Shown piece by piece: positions 1 to 11,108 of a stretch of 64,000 nucleotides of DNA (positions are counted from its first letter, which is position 1; every line of letters starts with the position of its first letter). The notes beneath the pieces were generated by a model, which did not search any database, had not been told where the DNA came from, and saw only the letters and a program-made list of their open reading frames with translations. Origin of the DNA: Thecaphora thlaspeos (Eukaryota; Basidiomycota; Ustilaginomycetes; Urocystidales; Glomosporiaceae); NCBI GenBank assembly GCA_900291925.1, contig UWYS01000001.1, forward strand, positions 1,178,001 through 1,242,000. The letters run 5' to 3'. The translations under genes and the position numbers were made by a program.

Positions 1-1703
1 CTTCGGTACCGGGACACAGCTGAGCCAGATCCTCGCTCGTATTGTATCGACAACCGCAAAAGAGGCAATAGAGATGCTCGTCCCTCAGCCTTGACAGCGT
101 CAGCTCGAGTCTTTTCTTTGCCTAAGCATGCGAATCACAGGTACGGGGCAATCCATCAGTCGTCGTATCCAGTGCAAGCGACCAACGGTAAGGAAGGGGT
201 AAGGCGAAAGAAAAAGAACGCGGTCTCTCGAGATTTACTCACATCGAGCACGCATAAAGCCTCTGCTTCCTCTTTCCTCTTGATCGCCTGAAGCTTCAGC
301 TTGGGCGGCAGCGATTTCCCCTCCCTCTCCATCTCGTCAACATCCACATCGCCACCGAACGCGAATTCGAGTAGCTCCACTGCCTCCCTCGTCGCCGGGT
401 CCCTCTCGATCTTCTCGGTGAGCTCGCCGCTCGACATGCCACCTTCCGTTCTGCCCGTAAGGACAAGCCAAAGGTTGGAATCCAGCCAGAAGGGGTTGTA
501 TGCCACGCCCTGGGCTCGGTCGAGTTCCTGTAGCGTCTTGCGCGAGCGGGAGAGGAGACCCTCGATGTGGCGCTGCCGCTGCGCCGTCGAGACGCGCGAG
601 CGAAATTCTTGCAGCTGCTGCTCGGCCGACGGCGGAGCCTCTTCAAATGCACCGGCGGCGGACGAGGAGGAGGCAGAGGTCGCGGCAGCGATAGCGGAAG
701 AGACTGAGGAAGGCGCTTTGGCGGCTAGGCTGGGGACCATACCGATACCGAGACGTGTACCGGCGGACAGCCAGCGGTCGTCTATCCGGAGTGGGGCCGT
801 GAGGGCGGCGGATTCCCCTCCCCGTAGCTTGACCCGCTTGTTGCCCTCTGTCGCTCCGTCGCCGGCTGCGGCTGACACTGATGACGGAGAATCCTCTATA
901 TTACCGACGAGGTTGCCGTAACGGGCCGTCGAGACGCCGCCGGTGAGATAGTCGTCGTCCTGGAGCTGGTCGTGTTGTTCTTTCCTCATCGCTCGTTGCT
1001 CTTCGTCGGCGTCTTCGTCGTAGTCCGACACGCTCGCTGCGTCTCGCCGTGCATGCATCTCGTCGCCGTCCGCGTGCTCGCCCGATTCTCTCCCCTCGTC
1101 GCCGTCTTCTTCTTCTTCTTCTTCTTCCTCCTCCTCCTCGGCCTGATCGTCTTCCGCCTGCCTTCCCAGCGCCAGACCTCTCTTGAACCCCATGGCAAGC
1201 ATCATCTTCATCGCAGCGCTCCTTCCCTTCCCCGCGCTCGGCAAACCCTCTCCATCCCTCTTCTGAAACGGAGCGTTCTTATCATTGTTCAAGGTCTCCC
1301 ACATCCTCCTCCCATCCTTATCCAGTGGCGGCAGCGCATCCTCTCCTGCGCCCGCTACGATCTCGGCCTCGGCGAGTAGGTCCCTGTCCAATCCTGCCCT
1401 CCGCGCCTCTTCCTCCCGCTGCCTCAGGCTCTTTTTCGAGGTGGCCGAGGAACGAGCTCGGGATTGATCTGCCGAACGCGCCAGTTGCTTTCGCCTTCGC
1501 TCTGTGTACGTCTCGGAGGAAGTTGATGCGGTAGAAGGGATGACGAGGTACTTGTCTGACATGAAGTCGTCATCCTCGTCTTCCTCGTCAGGTGGTGATG
1601 TTGCCGAGCTGCCAGCTTGAGTCTGTAGAGGCTGTGCAGAGGCAGACGCGTCGTCGAGGTCGGCCAGAATGGATCGTGGATCAAAGCGTGATTTTGTCGA
1701 CAT
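1..1703 (-). CDS. GPATCH11: GPATCH11-like G-patch protein, C-terminus cut off by the window edge
   Basis: Exon 1 runs 1703 to 243 and exon 2 from 103 to beyond base 1. The donor is GTGAGT just after an L-D pair and the acceptor is the AG at 105-104, which keeps the frame. The product (487 codons in exon 1) is Glu/Asp-rich and has a degenerate G-patch at about residues 160-185 (A-MGFKRGLALGR). The exon 2 product reads RLRDEHLYCLFCGCRYN, then EDLAQLCPG, the Cys-x2-Cys signature of the DUF4187 tail found in GPATCH11/CCDC75. Relatives are nuclear or kinetochore-associated, with a presumed RNA-processing role through the G-patch. A run of about 13 Glu lies in the middle. The assignment rests on the paired G-patch and DUF4187 order; the end of the protein is not visible. 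Confidence 0.8.
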
Positions 1704-2508
1704 TGTCGTCCGTAGCAGAGAGGGCCATCTGCCAGCAGGGCAGATGTATGGAGGGAAGATGGATGGACAGTGGAAGGCAGCGGGGTGGGTGTTTGGTCGT
1801 GAGGGATGAGACGGGAGCTGCGCAGCCCAAATGGCGAGACAAAGGGTAAGGACGGGCCTCCAACCTCCACTTTGCGGTCCACGGATGTGCGAGCTGGGAA
1901 GCGCGAGTTTCTCGCCGTCTTCCGGATCTTCGCACCGCCCTCGCCAATCCGTCCGTCTACAATATACAAATCAATCTCCCGTCCGTCCGCCCCGAGCGCC
2001 AGTTGATGATCATCGCATTGCATGGTCCAAGGGATCCAGTCATAGACTGACTCGAGTGGAAGTGTACATCGGAAGAGTCGAGCGGTCAGAGCCTTTAGCG
2101 AGGCCGATATGGATCGGTGTACATGGTTTACAGGATCGAATCGCATCGAAACAAGGCAGGGAAGAGTAGGTGGTAGGATGACTAGGCGGTAGAAGGAGGA
2201 ATGAAGGGACAGTTGCCGAAAGCAAGCAGGTTTACGGCGTCGTCTATTGCCAAGGTCGATGTCGGCTGGCCGCAAAGATGAGGCTGCGTTGGGAGAAGGA
2301 GCCGGCAGCGGGGCGGATTCTCCTCTGGTGCTAGGTAGTGTCGCTGCTGTGCACGGCTGTGGATGCGAGATCGAGGCGCTCTCCCCCCACCGAAATCGAC
2401 GCTGGAATCTTTACGGGTCGGCCCTGCTCGTGAGATAAAGGTTGCCGCTAGCAACGGAGGTCGTTCCGCTGAAGCAGGTCCAAAACGCAATGGGGTCCTT
2501 TGGAAACC
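1704..2508. other. Intergenic, 5' of GPATCH11 and 3' of PIS1
   Basis: About 0.8 kb holding the 5' flank of GPATCH11 and the 3' flank of the phosphatidylinositol synthase gene. Open frames here are short and lack recognisable domains. I see no clear TATA box, tRNA or repeat. Confidence 0.5.
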
Positions 2509-3641
2509 TTAGACGGCCTTCTCGCGCGCCTTTTGCCTCTCCTCGAGGTCCTTGCCGACGAGCACCTTGGCTGCCTTCCAGAACTGGACGCAGTTGATGA
2601 CTTGCTTGGCGGCGCAGATCGGGAAGGTGATCGCCGAAACGATCTGAGGCCAGCTCAGCTTGGGAACCTCCTGGATGACGAACTGCAGCAGCCACGTCCC
2701 CTTGAAGCTGTTCGGGACGAGGAAGAGGAGCGGCTCGATCTCAAGGCCCAGAGGCCGTTTGTAGAAGTCCATGAGGTAGACGCAGACGAAGAAGAGCTCG
2801 TTGCCGGCGCAGAACATGAAGAGGGTGCGCTGCGGTTCGAGTCGGAGGCGAAGGGCATATGACCAGGGAGGAGAGAGCTCGCGGGTCAGCTATGCAAGAA
2901 ACGGCCAATGTCCCCGTTCTGAGACTGCCCCGAGACGACGTACTCTTCGGGCCGCCGGGAGACACTCACGCTGTCGTTGTAGTAGTACCAGAGAATCTTG
3001 GAGACGTCCGAGGTGACGATCTTGTGAGAGGCAGACCCCGTGAGCAGCGAGCTGTGAGCGGACAAACGGAAAAGTGAGGCAGACGCGAAGGCAAGGGGTG
3101 AGCATCGGCTTCGACGTCCGTTCGTCGAGGCCCGCCACCAAGACGAGAGCCGCACGCACCTGTACATGTGGATGTAGTGGCTACTGAAATCCAGGGTGAT
3201 GAGACCTTGAAAGATGACGGCGCAGCGCGGATAGGCAGCCGTGAGGAAGCAGAGGAGGCAGGCTGTCGTGCATCGGTCGGTGACCATGTCTAGAACCGCG
3301 CCAAACTTTGTGCTCTGGCCCAACGCCCTCGCTGCCATGCCGTCAAAGGCGTCGAGCAGGCACGAGACACCGTAGAGTAGGGTGCAGACCTTTGGATTCT
3401 CCTTCATGTAGTAGAGCGAGAGGGCGGCGAGGACGACTCGGGCGTAGCCGATGAGGTTGGGGACAAAGAGAAAAACGTTTTCGTCCGCCTCTTGCGCTCT
3501 CCTCATCAGGTCTTGGGTCTGATCGAACGGGCTGGCGACGCGCTCCGCAATGGCGGAAGAGCCGCCGGCGCCGCTCCTGGAGGGGGTCGAGTCGACCGCC
3601 GACGCCTCGGCAGCACGCGAGTTCCTGGTGTCTCGAGGCAT
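2509..3641 (-). CDS. PIS1: CDP-diacylglycerol--inositol 3-phosphatidyltransferase (phosphatidylinositol synthase)
   Basis: Three exons, 3641-3160, 3051-2970 and 2829-2509, joined at GTGCGT..CAG and GTGAGT..CAG, give 294 residues. The enzyme makes phosphatidylinositol from CDP-diacylglycerol and myo-inositol in the ER membrane. The CDP-alcohol phosphatidyltransferase signature DG-x2-AR-x8-G-x3-D-x3-D is intact at about residues 99-122 (DGMAAR, then GAVLDMVTD), and hydrophobic segments follow (VPNLIGYARVVLAALSLYY upstream; LFMFCAGNELFFVCVYL downstream). A roughly 50-residue N-terminal extension rich in Ser/Ala/Arg precedes the core, making it longer than the 220-residue yeast enzyme. The start chosen is the only ATG that leads into the core frame. 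Highly confident. Confidence 0.94.
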
Positions 3642-4528
3642 GTCGCCGGGTGATCGTCCTTGTGCCCGGTTTCAGAAGAGGGTTCCGGCGCGACGGCAGG
3701 CTGAACGGACGTAAAGCGCGATGTGGTCCGTTATCGCGGGTAGGGATAAGGGAGAGGCCGGGAGAGGAGCAAGGTGGATGGCGATGGCGAGGGCGAGGGG
3801 TGGAGGAAGGAAGCCAGGAAAGACGGGCCCTCTCCGGTCGTCGTCGTGGATGGAAGGCCGGGCTTTACCGCCGAGAGAGAGAGCGAGCTGTGGGTTTTCG
3901 CATCCGACTCTGTGAGTCTACGGGAGGCAGACGGCTTTTCCCTGTCTCCCGCCGCAAAATATTGCGGCTCCCGCGACGCGCAGGAGAAAGCGATGCGGCA
4001 GTGTGACGCATGGGGAGGGGAGGCTGCCTCAGCCTGGCTCTGGTTCTGCGTGACGGACTGGCGGAAGATGGCCCGATGCGTCGAGCGCGTCCATCCATCG
4101 CGCGAGGCCGAAGAAAGCCTGTCGGCCCGCCTCCGAACACGCGCGGGACGGACGCCGTTCGGGTCGACCCGACCCGCGGCAGCCCAGCTCTTTGGCGGGC
4201 GCGAGGCGGCGCCCAGACGAAACACCTCTCGCTCGCGTCTGTGCGTCGACGCTCGCAACCAACACTCACCGACACCTCTTCGCCTTCCTCCTGCACTCTC
4301 TCTGGTTCCTCGTCGCTCGCCAGCAGGTACGGCCAATACCGATATCCTACAACGACTGACTCTACCTCAGTATACGCACGCATACACGCACACACGCACT
4401 CACCTACACACGCATATATCCACACCCACACCCACATCCGCTCTCTCTCGTCCTCTCTGCGACGCACCGCCGCCAGCCAGCTCACTGTTCGCTGTTCCTC
4501 ACCGCTGCTCCCAGCCATTCGGGAGGGA
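3642..4528. promoter_or_regulatory. Divergent intergenic region between PIS1 and ORC3
   Basis: Shared upstream region of two divergently transcribed housekeeping genes. It is GC-rich on the PIS1 side. Just upstream of ORC3, at about 4376-4437, is a CA-rich tract of ACAC/CACA repeats. Several overlapping ORFs cover it on both strands, but none shows a domain; they look like GC-driven open frames. Confidence 0.45.
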
Positions 4529-7500
4529 ATGTCGATCGACGGCCTTGACTCGCTCTCAGCAGCCTGCTACACCGTACCATGGAGGCCGCGCAAGCGGGCA
4601 AGGACGAGGCCTGCAAAGGTTGCCGCAGCCCATGAGCCGTCCTCGCCGTTCCCCCAGCTCGAGGCCGAAATTGGTGCGGCTGCGTCCGAGCTGAGGTACC
4701 AGGGCTACCTTGACTCGGTACAGGCGCTGGACAGACTATTTGAGGTGAGTCTTCCAGCCTATCTCATCGACCTGGCCTTCCGCAGCCAGTGTTAACGCTG
4801 CCGCTGACGGCCACCCCGGTCTCTGCCGCACGGATTTTCTGCGAATAGCGATGCGTGCAAGAGATCTATGCTCCTCTGTTTGCCGACCTGAAAAGCTTTC
4901 TCGGCCCGCAGAGGAGCACTTTCGAGGATCACCAGGATCGAGGGACAGGGAAGGACCTCTACATACCCGGCTTCGACCAAGCTCCAGACGGCCGCTCGGC
5001 AGAGGCAGGCCCCAGCGCGCTCCGTACTGCCTTTTTGATCTCGGCGTCGACGCCCACCTTTTCGTCGCTGTCACACAGGCTCGTCTCTCACATCTCGGCC
5101 ACAGCGCCGACGGCAGGCGAAGTTGCATCTCCCACCATCACTGTGACGCTGGATCGGAGCGAGTGCCCGACCGTCAGCTTGGCGATCCGCCTTCTAGTGG
5201 CCCGCTTCATTACACAGGCGTCGGCGGTATCCGAGGCTGTTGAAGGTGGACAGGCGGCTGAGGCAGAGCTCGCGCTCGTCGAAGCTAACGCGGCAGGCGG
5301 TAGATATGACGGCAATCTCCAGATCCTCAAGAGCTGGTACGTCAGACGATTCGCCACGCCTTTCGCGGAGCAGACGGCGTCGATGCAGCAAGAACGGCCC
5401 AGCTTAGTCTTGCATCTGCCATCCATCGAGGCGGTCGAGCCGGCGGTGCTGTCCGACCTGCTTCTCTCGCTTCAGTCGTTCTCGAGGGATCTGGACGAGA
5501 GCCTTGTACGGACACACCCGCTTCAGCAGTCCGGCTCGACGCTGGTACTGATCCTCGGCATCAGCTCCCCGACCGGCGCCGCACCCAGCGTGGGGCGTCG
5601 AGGAGCAGCAGTGGCGGCCACGCCAGCGCCCTGGTCGACCTACATCCCGCGGGCCGTACTGCAGGGCATGGACTTTTCGCGCTTCGCCCTGCCCAACAAG
5701 GAAGGCGTCTGGATGGAACTGGTGACCAACTTCCTCACGTCCCGCCTCCTTCCCATCTCGATTGGACCCAAGACATTCGAGTACGTCAGGCAGACCTACT
5801 GGGAAAAAGAAGCCGACCTCGACGCGGTCCTCGATGCTGTGCGGCTCGCTATCTTCAATCACTTCAGCGGCGATCCGCTCTCCGCGTTTGCAGCGCTGGC
5901 GAGACTTGGTCATGTGGCACCGGACCCCGGCCATTGGACGCCGGAAGTTCTGGCCAAGCTGCGCCTGGCGCTGCTAGGGCCTGGCAACGACGAAGGGCTG
6001 TGGCTGGCCCGGACGTATGTCGACCTCGCTCTGGCCGAATCGGGACTGCGGGCAGGCGTCGAGAGGCTGCTATCGGACGACGACTTCTTGATTCAGCAGG
6101 TCCTCGCACTCAGGCTGCAGCGGAGCATCCTGGCGTACCGTCAAGAGGTGATGATCAAGTTCCTCGCACACGGCTTCCAGACCCTGCACAAGCTCGACAG
6201 CGCCGGTTCGGCAGTCCGAGCTGCCGCCGCCTTGGACGGCTTCCTGCAGCAGAGGGAGGCCGAGATGACCTCTTCGATGCTGACGCTCGTCGTATCGCAG
6301 TGCCTGCAGGCTTCTACGGGCTCGATCGAAGCCGATGGCCGCCCGCTGCCTACCATCCTATTGCTGTCTAACGGGCTGACCAAGCTGTGCACCGCCGCCA
6401 GAAGGCTTCAGATTCGCGACTTTGAGGCCTTCTTGGACGACTTTGTCCTATTTGCTGAGGTCGAAACGGCAGCACTGGAGATGAGCCGCGAGGAAAGCGG
6501 TGAGGCCGACGCGCTCGAGGATCCCTTCTTCGCTCTTGAGCTCGAAGAGATGGAAAATTTCCTCGCCGCGCTGCGGACGTTCCAACAGCGTTTGACACAT
6601 CTGCTCAAGGCTGCTGGCGGCGAGCTCATGGGCAGAAGCTTTGAACACCTCGATGACAATGTGGAACAGCCCATCAACGCTCCTGCCGCCGACGGAGCAA
6701 GCGCCGATGACCCAAATAGGCAGGCGCAGATCGAACGGCAGCTGCTCGAGCTGGAGCAGCAGCGGCAGGACAGGATTGCACGTGTGCAGAGGCGTCTCGA
6801 GGCCGAAGAGAAGGTAGTCGGCCTGAAGCGCGAAGTCACCGACTGGATTGCCAGCCAAGTTCGGTCCTTCCTCGACTGGGACTCGCTCACCGAGGGTCAG
6901 ACGGGTGCCGACGGCATCGTTGGCCTGATCAAAGACATCTGGTGGCACGACTCGCACGACTCCTCAGCGGCACTGCTGGATGCCTGCCCGAGGGCCGGCT
7001 TGCTTCGGCCTCTCGCCGATCCGCACGCCTTTCTCGAGCTTCTTCACGGCCTGGGTGCTTCGCAGTCAGAGGGCGACGACGGCGATGGCGAGACTAAGCC
7101 GGATGGGGCCGAACACGCTCTGCCCGATATCTCGCGAGCCTATCATCTGTACCGCGAATGTGGCAAGAACGTCAACCTGGCCGACTGGTTCGAGGCGTTC
7201 CGACAGAACCTCGATCAGGCCGCGCCCTCTGCCGCCCTCCTGCTCAACGGCGGCGCGGGCCGACGGAAGGGGAAGAAGGAGCGCTCCGACCGGAAACAGG
7301 ACGAAGACGATGGCGAAGGAGAGGAGGGAGCGGAAGAGGACCAGGGAGAAGAAGACGACGAAGAGGACGACGAAGATGATGACGAAGAGCTGCTGACGGC
7401 GACGCCATCTGGGCGACGGAACCAGCGGCAGGCTGCATCTTCCCGAGCCGCCACGAAGCGGACCTACGCCGACTCGGAGGACGACGACGACGACGACGAC

Positions 7501-7791
7501 GACTCTGGCAGCAGCGACGAATACGACGACGTCCTCGACACGCCGAGTAAGCGGCGGAGTGCCCGGTCGCAGCATCCTGCCCAGGCGCTGCCTGGGAGGA
7601 CGCCGCTGAAGCCGGGATCGCTCCATCTCAAGGGCGGCGCCGCTTCTGTGCGCTCAAGCGGTCCGGCGACCGACGCCCAGGCTCGCTTTGCGCTGGCGCT
7701 CAACGAGCTGGCTCGGATGGGGCTACTGCGCGGGACGCGGAGGAAGAACGAGCACGTCACTAAGGCCGTCTGGGACCTGGTTCCGGAGTGA
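4529..7791 (+). CDS. ORC3: Origin recognition complex subunit 3
   Basis: Two exons, 4529-4744 and 4849-7791 (GTGAGT..TAG intron), give 1052 residues. ORC3 is a subunit of the six-protein complex that marks replication origins and loads MCM2-7. The ORC3 N-terminal domain is recognisable by its order and by the segment with DAVRLAIFNHF then DPLSAFA. The C-terminus has the ORC winged helix: ISRAYHLYRECGKNVNLADW at about 832-852, and ARFALALNELARMGLLRG near 1017-1035. The two halves are separated by an unusual run of about 145 residues made of acidic and basic stretches (EDDEEDDEDDD, DDDDDDDD). The start was chosen as the ATG in frame with RYQGYLDSVQALDRLFE; an upstream start cannot be excluded. 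The protein is longer than human ORC3 (711 residues). Confidence 0.9.
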
Positions 7792-8399
7792 GCGGCCCCG
7801 GCGGGACGTGCGTGCGTGCGTGCGTGCGTGCGTGCGAGACGGCGGCAGCCTTCTCTCGTGTGCCCGTTACGCGATCGCGTCTACCCTCATCCCCTCCCCT
7901 CCCTTTCCCCACCCCTCCTTTTGTTAACCCGTCAGACCTCGCTACGGATCACAACCGTACATTTCCAACAGACTCTCCGTCCCTGTTTCCGCTTGTTCCC
8001 GGACGCCTGTGTGCGCATTTGTGTGTGTAGGTGGGTGTGCGTGCGCGCGTGGGAGCGTATGTTTGCTGGTGAATCGAAGTCGTCTGTGTTCTCCGCCGAC
8101 GGCTTCGTCCGAAGAGCCGCCCTGTTGGCCAGCAGTCCTTTGGCTGCCATCCCCCTCTTCCCCATCCCCGGCGGGGCCCGGCGGCGTCGTCCGTCATTGG
8201 GACCTTTCCGGACCGACCTGGAAGGAGAGGTGCTGGCTCGCGCACGAGCCTCTGAGGCGCGGTTGGAGCCCTTCGTTTGCCTCCCCTCCAACATACCGAC
8301 CCACAAAGGTAGAACGAAACCCTCGCAGCTTTCCCTTCCTCCCTCGCCCGCAAGCCCCACACCCTCATCTGCGGCGCAGTCTCTCTCACGGCGGCAAGC
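7792..8399. other. Intergenic with two GT-rich simple repeats
   Basis: Spacer between ORC3 and the next plus-strand gene. It holds a perfect GTGC microsatellite at about 7808-7836 and a second GTGT/GTGC-rich stretch at about 8016-8052. A pyrimidine-rich leader (about 8325-8395) precedes the downstream ATG. Confidence 0.55.
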
Positions 8400-9212
8400 A
8401 TGTCGAACCTCAAGTCGGAAGACGACTCGGACTCGGAAACCACCGGCGCTGACAGTGTCGCGACGTTCGTTTCTGCTTCCGCCTCCGTCTCGACCACATC
8501 GACGGCCGCGGACGAAAAGGATATCATCGAGGCTCTCACTCCGCGCGCCTCACGGTCGCACGACATCGACTTCTTCGAGATCATGTGCGATCGCTGCATC
8601 TGCACCGGCAGCAGGTACTGCGGTATCGACCGTCGAAAACGACCCACGGCGACCATCTGCGACTACTGCGTTGGCAAGTCGGGCGGCAGCTGCTGCATCC
8701 AGGGCAAGCCGGTCAGCAAGCTACGACCGCGCTGCCATCCGCCTCGCCCCCCTCCGCCGCCACCTAGACCCATGCCGGCTCGAGTCGCCAAAGCAGCGGC
8801 GGAACAGGCAATACGCAACAGAGATAGAGCGACGTATGAGCTCGAACTTCTCATCGATGCTGCCCAGCGGGACTTCGGAAATGAGGCAGATGACGAGACA
8901 GCCGACGATGACAGCAGCGACGATGACAGCAGCGACGATGACGATGATAGACGCACCGGGAAGAGACCACGGCCTACCTACGAACACCTCGAGAAGCTGC
9001 TCAACGACATCTACTCGTCCCTCAGGGATGCAAAGAGGGTCTCGGCGGATCCGGCCGTCTCCAAGAAGCGCAAGCGGAAGACTTACGGCCACGCGCTGCT
9101 GGCCGTTGAGGGCCGATGCCGTCTTGAGGCCGCCCGTTTCCGCGTCCAGCTGAGCAGTGAGCGAGAGCAGGCGCACGAGCTCGAGCGAAAGGTCTCGAAA
9201 CGGGAAAGCTAG
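8400..9212 (+). CDS. Hypothetical protein with a Cys-rich motif and acidic tract
   Basis: A single-exon frame of 270 residues that I do not recognise. Residues about 62-100 carry a dense cysteine cluster: CDRCIC, then YC, then CDYC, then SCC, with CxxC pairs that could bind zinc. A proline run (PRPPPPPPRP) follows, then a DDSSDDDSSDDDDD acidic block, a basic KKRKRK patch (a likely nuclear signal) and a short helical, charged C-terminus (SSEREQAHELERKVS). The CxxC pairs separated by 15-20 residues resemble Cys motifs in uncharacterised basidiomycete nuclear proteins; this is an impression from pattern, not a homology result. Base composition matches neighbouring genes. It is convergent with ZIM17, whose stop lies about 100 bp away. 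A DNA- or RNA-binding role is inference only. Confidence 0.65.
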   Translation: MSNLKSEDDSDSETTGADSVATFVSASASVSTTSTAADEKDIIEALTPRASRSHDIDFFEIMCDRCICTGSRYCGIDRRKRPTATICDYCVGKSGGSCCIQGKPVSKLRPRCHPPRPPPPPPRPMPARVAKAAAEQAIRNRDRATYELELLIDAAQRDFGNEADDETADDDSSDDDSSDDDDDRRTGKRPRPTYEHLEKLLNDIYSSLRDAKRVSADPAVSKKRKRKTYGHALLAVEGRCRLEAARFRVQLSSEREQAHELERKVSKRES

Positions 9213-9309
9213 GTCGGGTCCATTGAAGGGTGAGTGTTGTGACGCCATCTACTAGGGCGCGGGAAATGAGAAGAGTCTACCCTACAGTATGAAGCTAACA
9301 AAGCGCTGT

Positions 9310-10050
9310 CTACCCTTCAATCTCTGTTGTTTCGCCACCGGCCGTCACCGCACCACGCTTGACCTTACCGCCCTTTGCCGCAATCATTTCCTCGATCGTC
9401 TTTGGCTCCTCCGCGCTGTCGGTAAACCAGCTCAAGTTGTCCGCGATCAGGTGTCTGGAGGATGTCGTTGTGAAGAAGGATGGGAAGCGAGGGATGCAAA
9501 AGAGAGGGGAGCGTCGGAACGGATCAGCTTCAGTGCTCTACACGAATGTATGCTAATCGTGCTCGCCCTCAGCTGTACGCAGCAACGCGATGACGGGGCG
9601 TAAAACTCACCGGTTCTTGCATCCGGGACACTGGACGATGACAATCCCGTGTGTGTAAGAGCGCTTGCCGAACTCGTGTGTCGAGCGATGGCCGCAATCG
9701 TCGACGCTGCAGGTGAAAGTAATGGAGAGGCGCTGCTGGACCTGGCCGATGGGCGTCCTCTCGCAGATGACAGGGATCTCGGGCGAGGGACCTGCTAGCG
9801 CTGTAGCTTCCTCGTCGATCTCAGGGATACGCTTGTCGGATCGGGAGAGGCTGGAATGGAAACTTCGTCTCGCTATCGCTGCGAATGAAGCTTTTGGCGC
9901 AAGAGAGGCTGGTATGCATCTCGTGGCGAGTGGCGAGAAGGGCGGAAGGGTCGAAGCGTAGAGACGGGTTGCCGGACGAGCCGTAGGGATGGCAGCGCTA
10001 CGCGCCAGCGTGCGAGACAGAGCCTGACGAGAGGCGGTGCTTAATGCCAT
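9310..10050 (-). CDS. ZIM17: Zim17/Hep1-type zinc finger protein, mitochondrial Hsp70 escort
   Basis: Two exons, 10050-9611 and 9454-9310 (GTGAGT..CAG), give 194 residues. Members of this family (Zim17/Tim15/Hep1, DNLZ in animals) keep mitochondrial Hsp70 soluble and so support import and Fe-S assembly in the matrix. The zf-DNL domain is complete: CSVDDCGHRS at about residue 113, HEFGKRSYTHGIVIVQCPGC, then across the exon junction NRHLIADNLSWF. The first 65 or so residues are rich in Arg, Ser and Ala and poor in acids, as expected of a mitochondrial presequence (RRSFHSSLSRS). The gene is divergent to NDUFB11, another mitochondrial protein. Confidence 0.93.
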
Positions 10051-10400
10051 GGCGATGTGCAGTGAAGTGGGAGCGCGGAGAGAGCGAGGAGACGGGGGTT
10101 ACAGGCAGGGGTGGATGATGGTAGAAAGGAAGGGTACGCGGACGGGAGGACGGAACAAACTTTTGACCGCCGCCGCCGCCAGATGATGTGGAGGCTTTTT
10201 CGCGCGTTGTCGGAGAAGCCCGGCTTCCGAGCTTGATCCAGACAAAGGCCCGATTTTTTTTTTCGCACGACAGCAGCGAAAGTCGCATCGTCTCGAGGGG
10301 AGAGGCGAGGCCGGTCTGCAACACCACCAACCCCCATCGTCACCTTCCACCCCGCACTGCTGCACGTCCATCGACCACCAACCTACCTACACAGCACAAC
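10051..10400. promoter_or_regulatory. Divergent promoter shared by two mitochondrial genes
   Basis: 350 bp between the start codons of ZIM17 (minus) and NDUFB11 (plus). It holds a run of ten T at 10254-10263 and a CGCCGCCGCCGCC stretch near 10169-10181. No TATA box was seen on either strand. The short spacing makes co-regulation plausible. Confidence 0.5.
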
Positions 10401-11108
10401 ATGATCCGACAAATCGCAGCATCAGCATCTCGATCCGTCGCTCGCTCGAGCGTACCCAGGAACGGATCGTTCGTACAGACCCGTCTCGCTTCGGGTCATG
10501 GACCGTCTTACAACCAGCCTACCGGTGCGTACCGCCCCCGGCTCTCTGACGCCCCCTCATAGCTTCTCGGCGAACTAAGACACACAGGACGGGACAAGAA
10601 CTGACATCTGGATTATCTTCCCTCACATGCTCTGCGACTGACTACAGGTTACCTCTTCGGCGAAAAGGTGAGCGTCGCAGAATCTCTTGCGGCCAGTGAA
10701 AATGTCGAGACAACCTCGTCTTTGGGCCCATCGCTGACTCCCTTCATCCATTCTGTTCTTGCTACTCTTTCTCCTGACGACACACAGCCCCCGGCAAAGG
10801 GCGAGAAGCGCGTCAAGGGCGACTGGGAGAACATGTGGTTGTTCGGCATGATGGGAGGACTCGTCTTCGCCGGCGTCGTGAACATGTACAAGCCGGATAC
10901 CACGTACGTCTCCTTCTCCCTGACCCCTTCCATCTTTCCCGTCGTTCCTTCCTTCCTCCTTACTGATGATACCATTCTCGCTCTCTGATTGACTCGCTAC
11001 AGCCTCCAATCAAAGGCCATGGTCGAGGCAAAGAAGAGGCTCGAAGAGTCTGGTGAGACTTGGCGGTACAAGCCTTCGCCCAACTCGGGACACCCCAACG
11101 GCATCTAG
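10401..11108 (+). CDS. NDUFB11: NADH dehydrogenase (complex I) ESSS/NDUFB11-type subunit
   Basis: Four exons, 10401-10524, 10648-10667, 10788-10903 and 11003-11108, give 121 residues. This is an accessory membrane-arm subunit of mitochondrial complex I. Family marks are LFGEK (exon 2), GEKRVKGDWENMWLFGMMGG then the single membrane helix, then MYKPDT and a helical AKKRLEESGE tail. The N-terminus (MIRQIAASASRSVARSS) looks like a cleaved presequence. Exon 2 is only 20 nt, yet the frame is kept exactly across all four exons and the sites are canonical, so I trust it. The presence of this subunit shows the fungus has complex I. Confidence 0.9.

Noticed and set aside
7816..9153. 445-codon plus-strand open frame overlapping the Cys-rich gene
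   Set aside because: It runs through a GTGC microsatellite and then shadows the 8400-9212 gene in another frame; the protein is Arg/Pro/Ser low-complexity.
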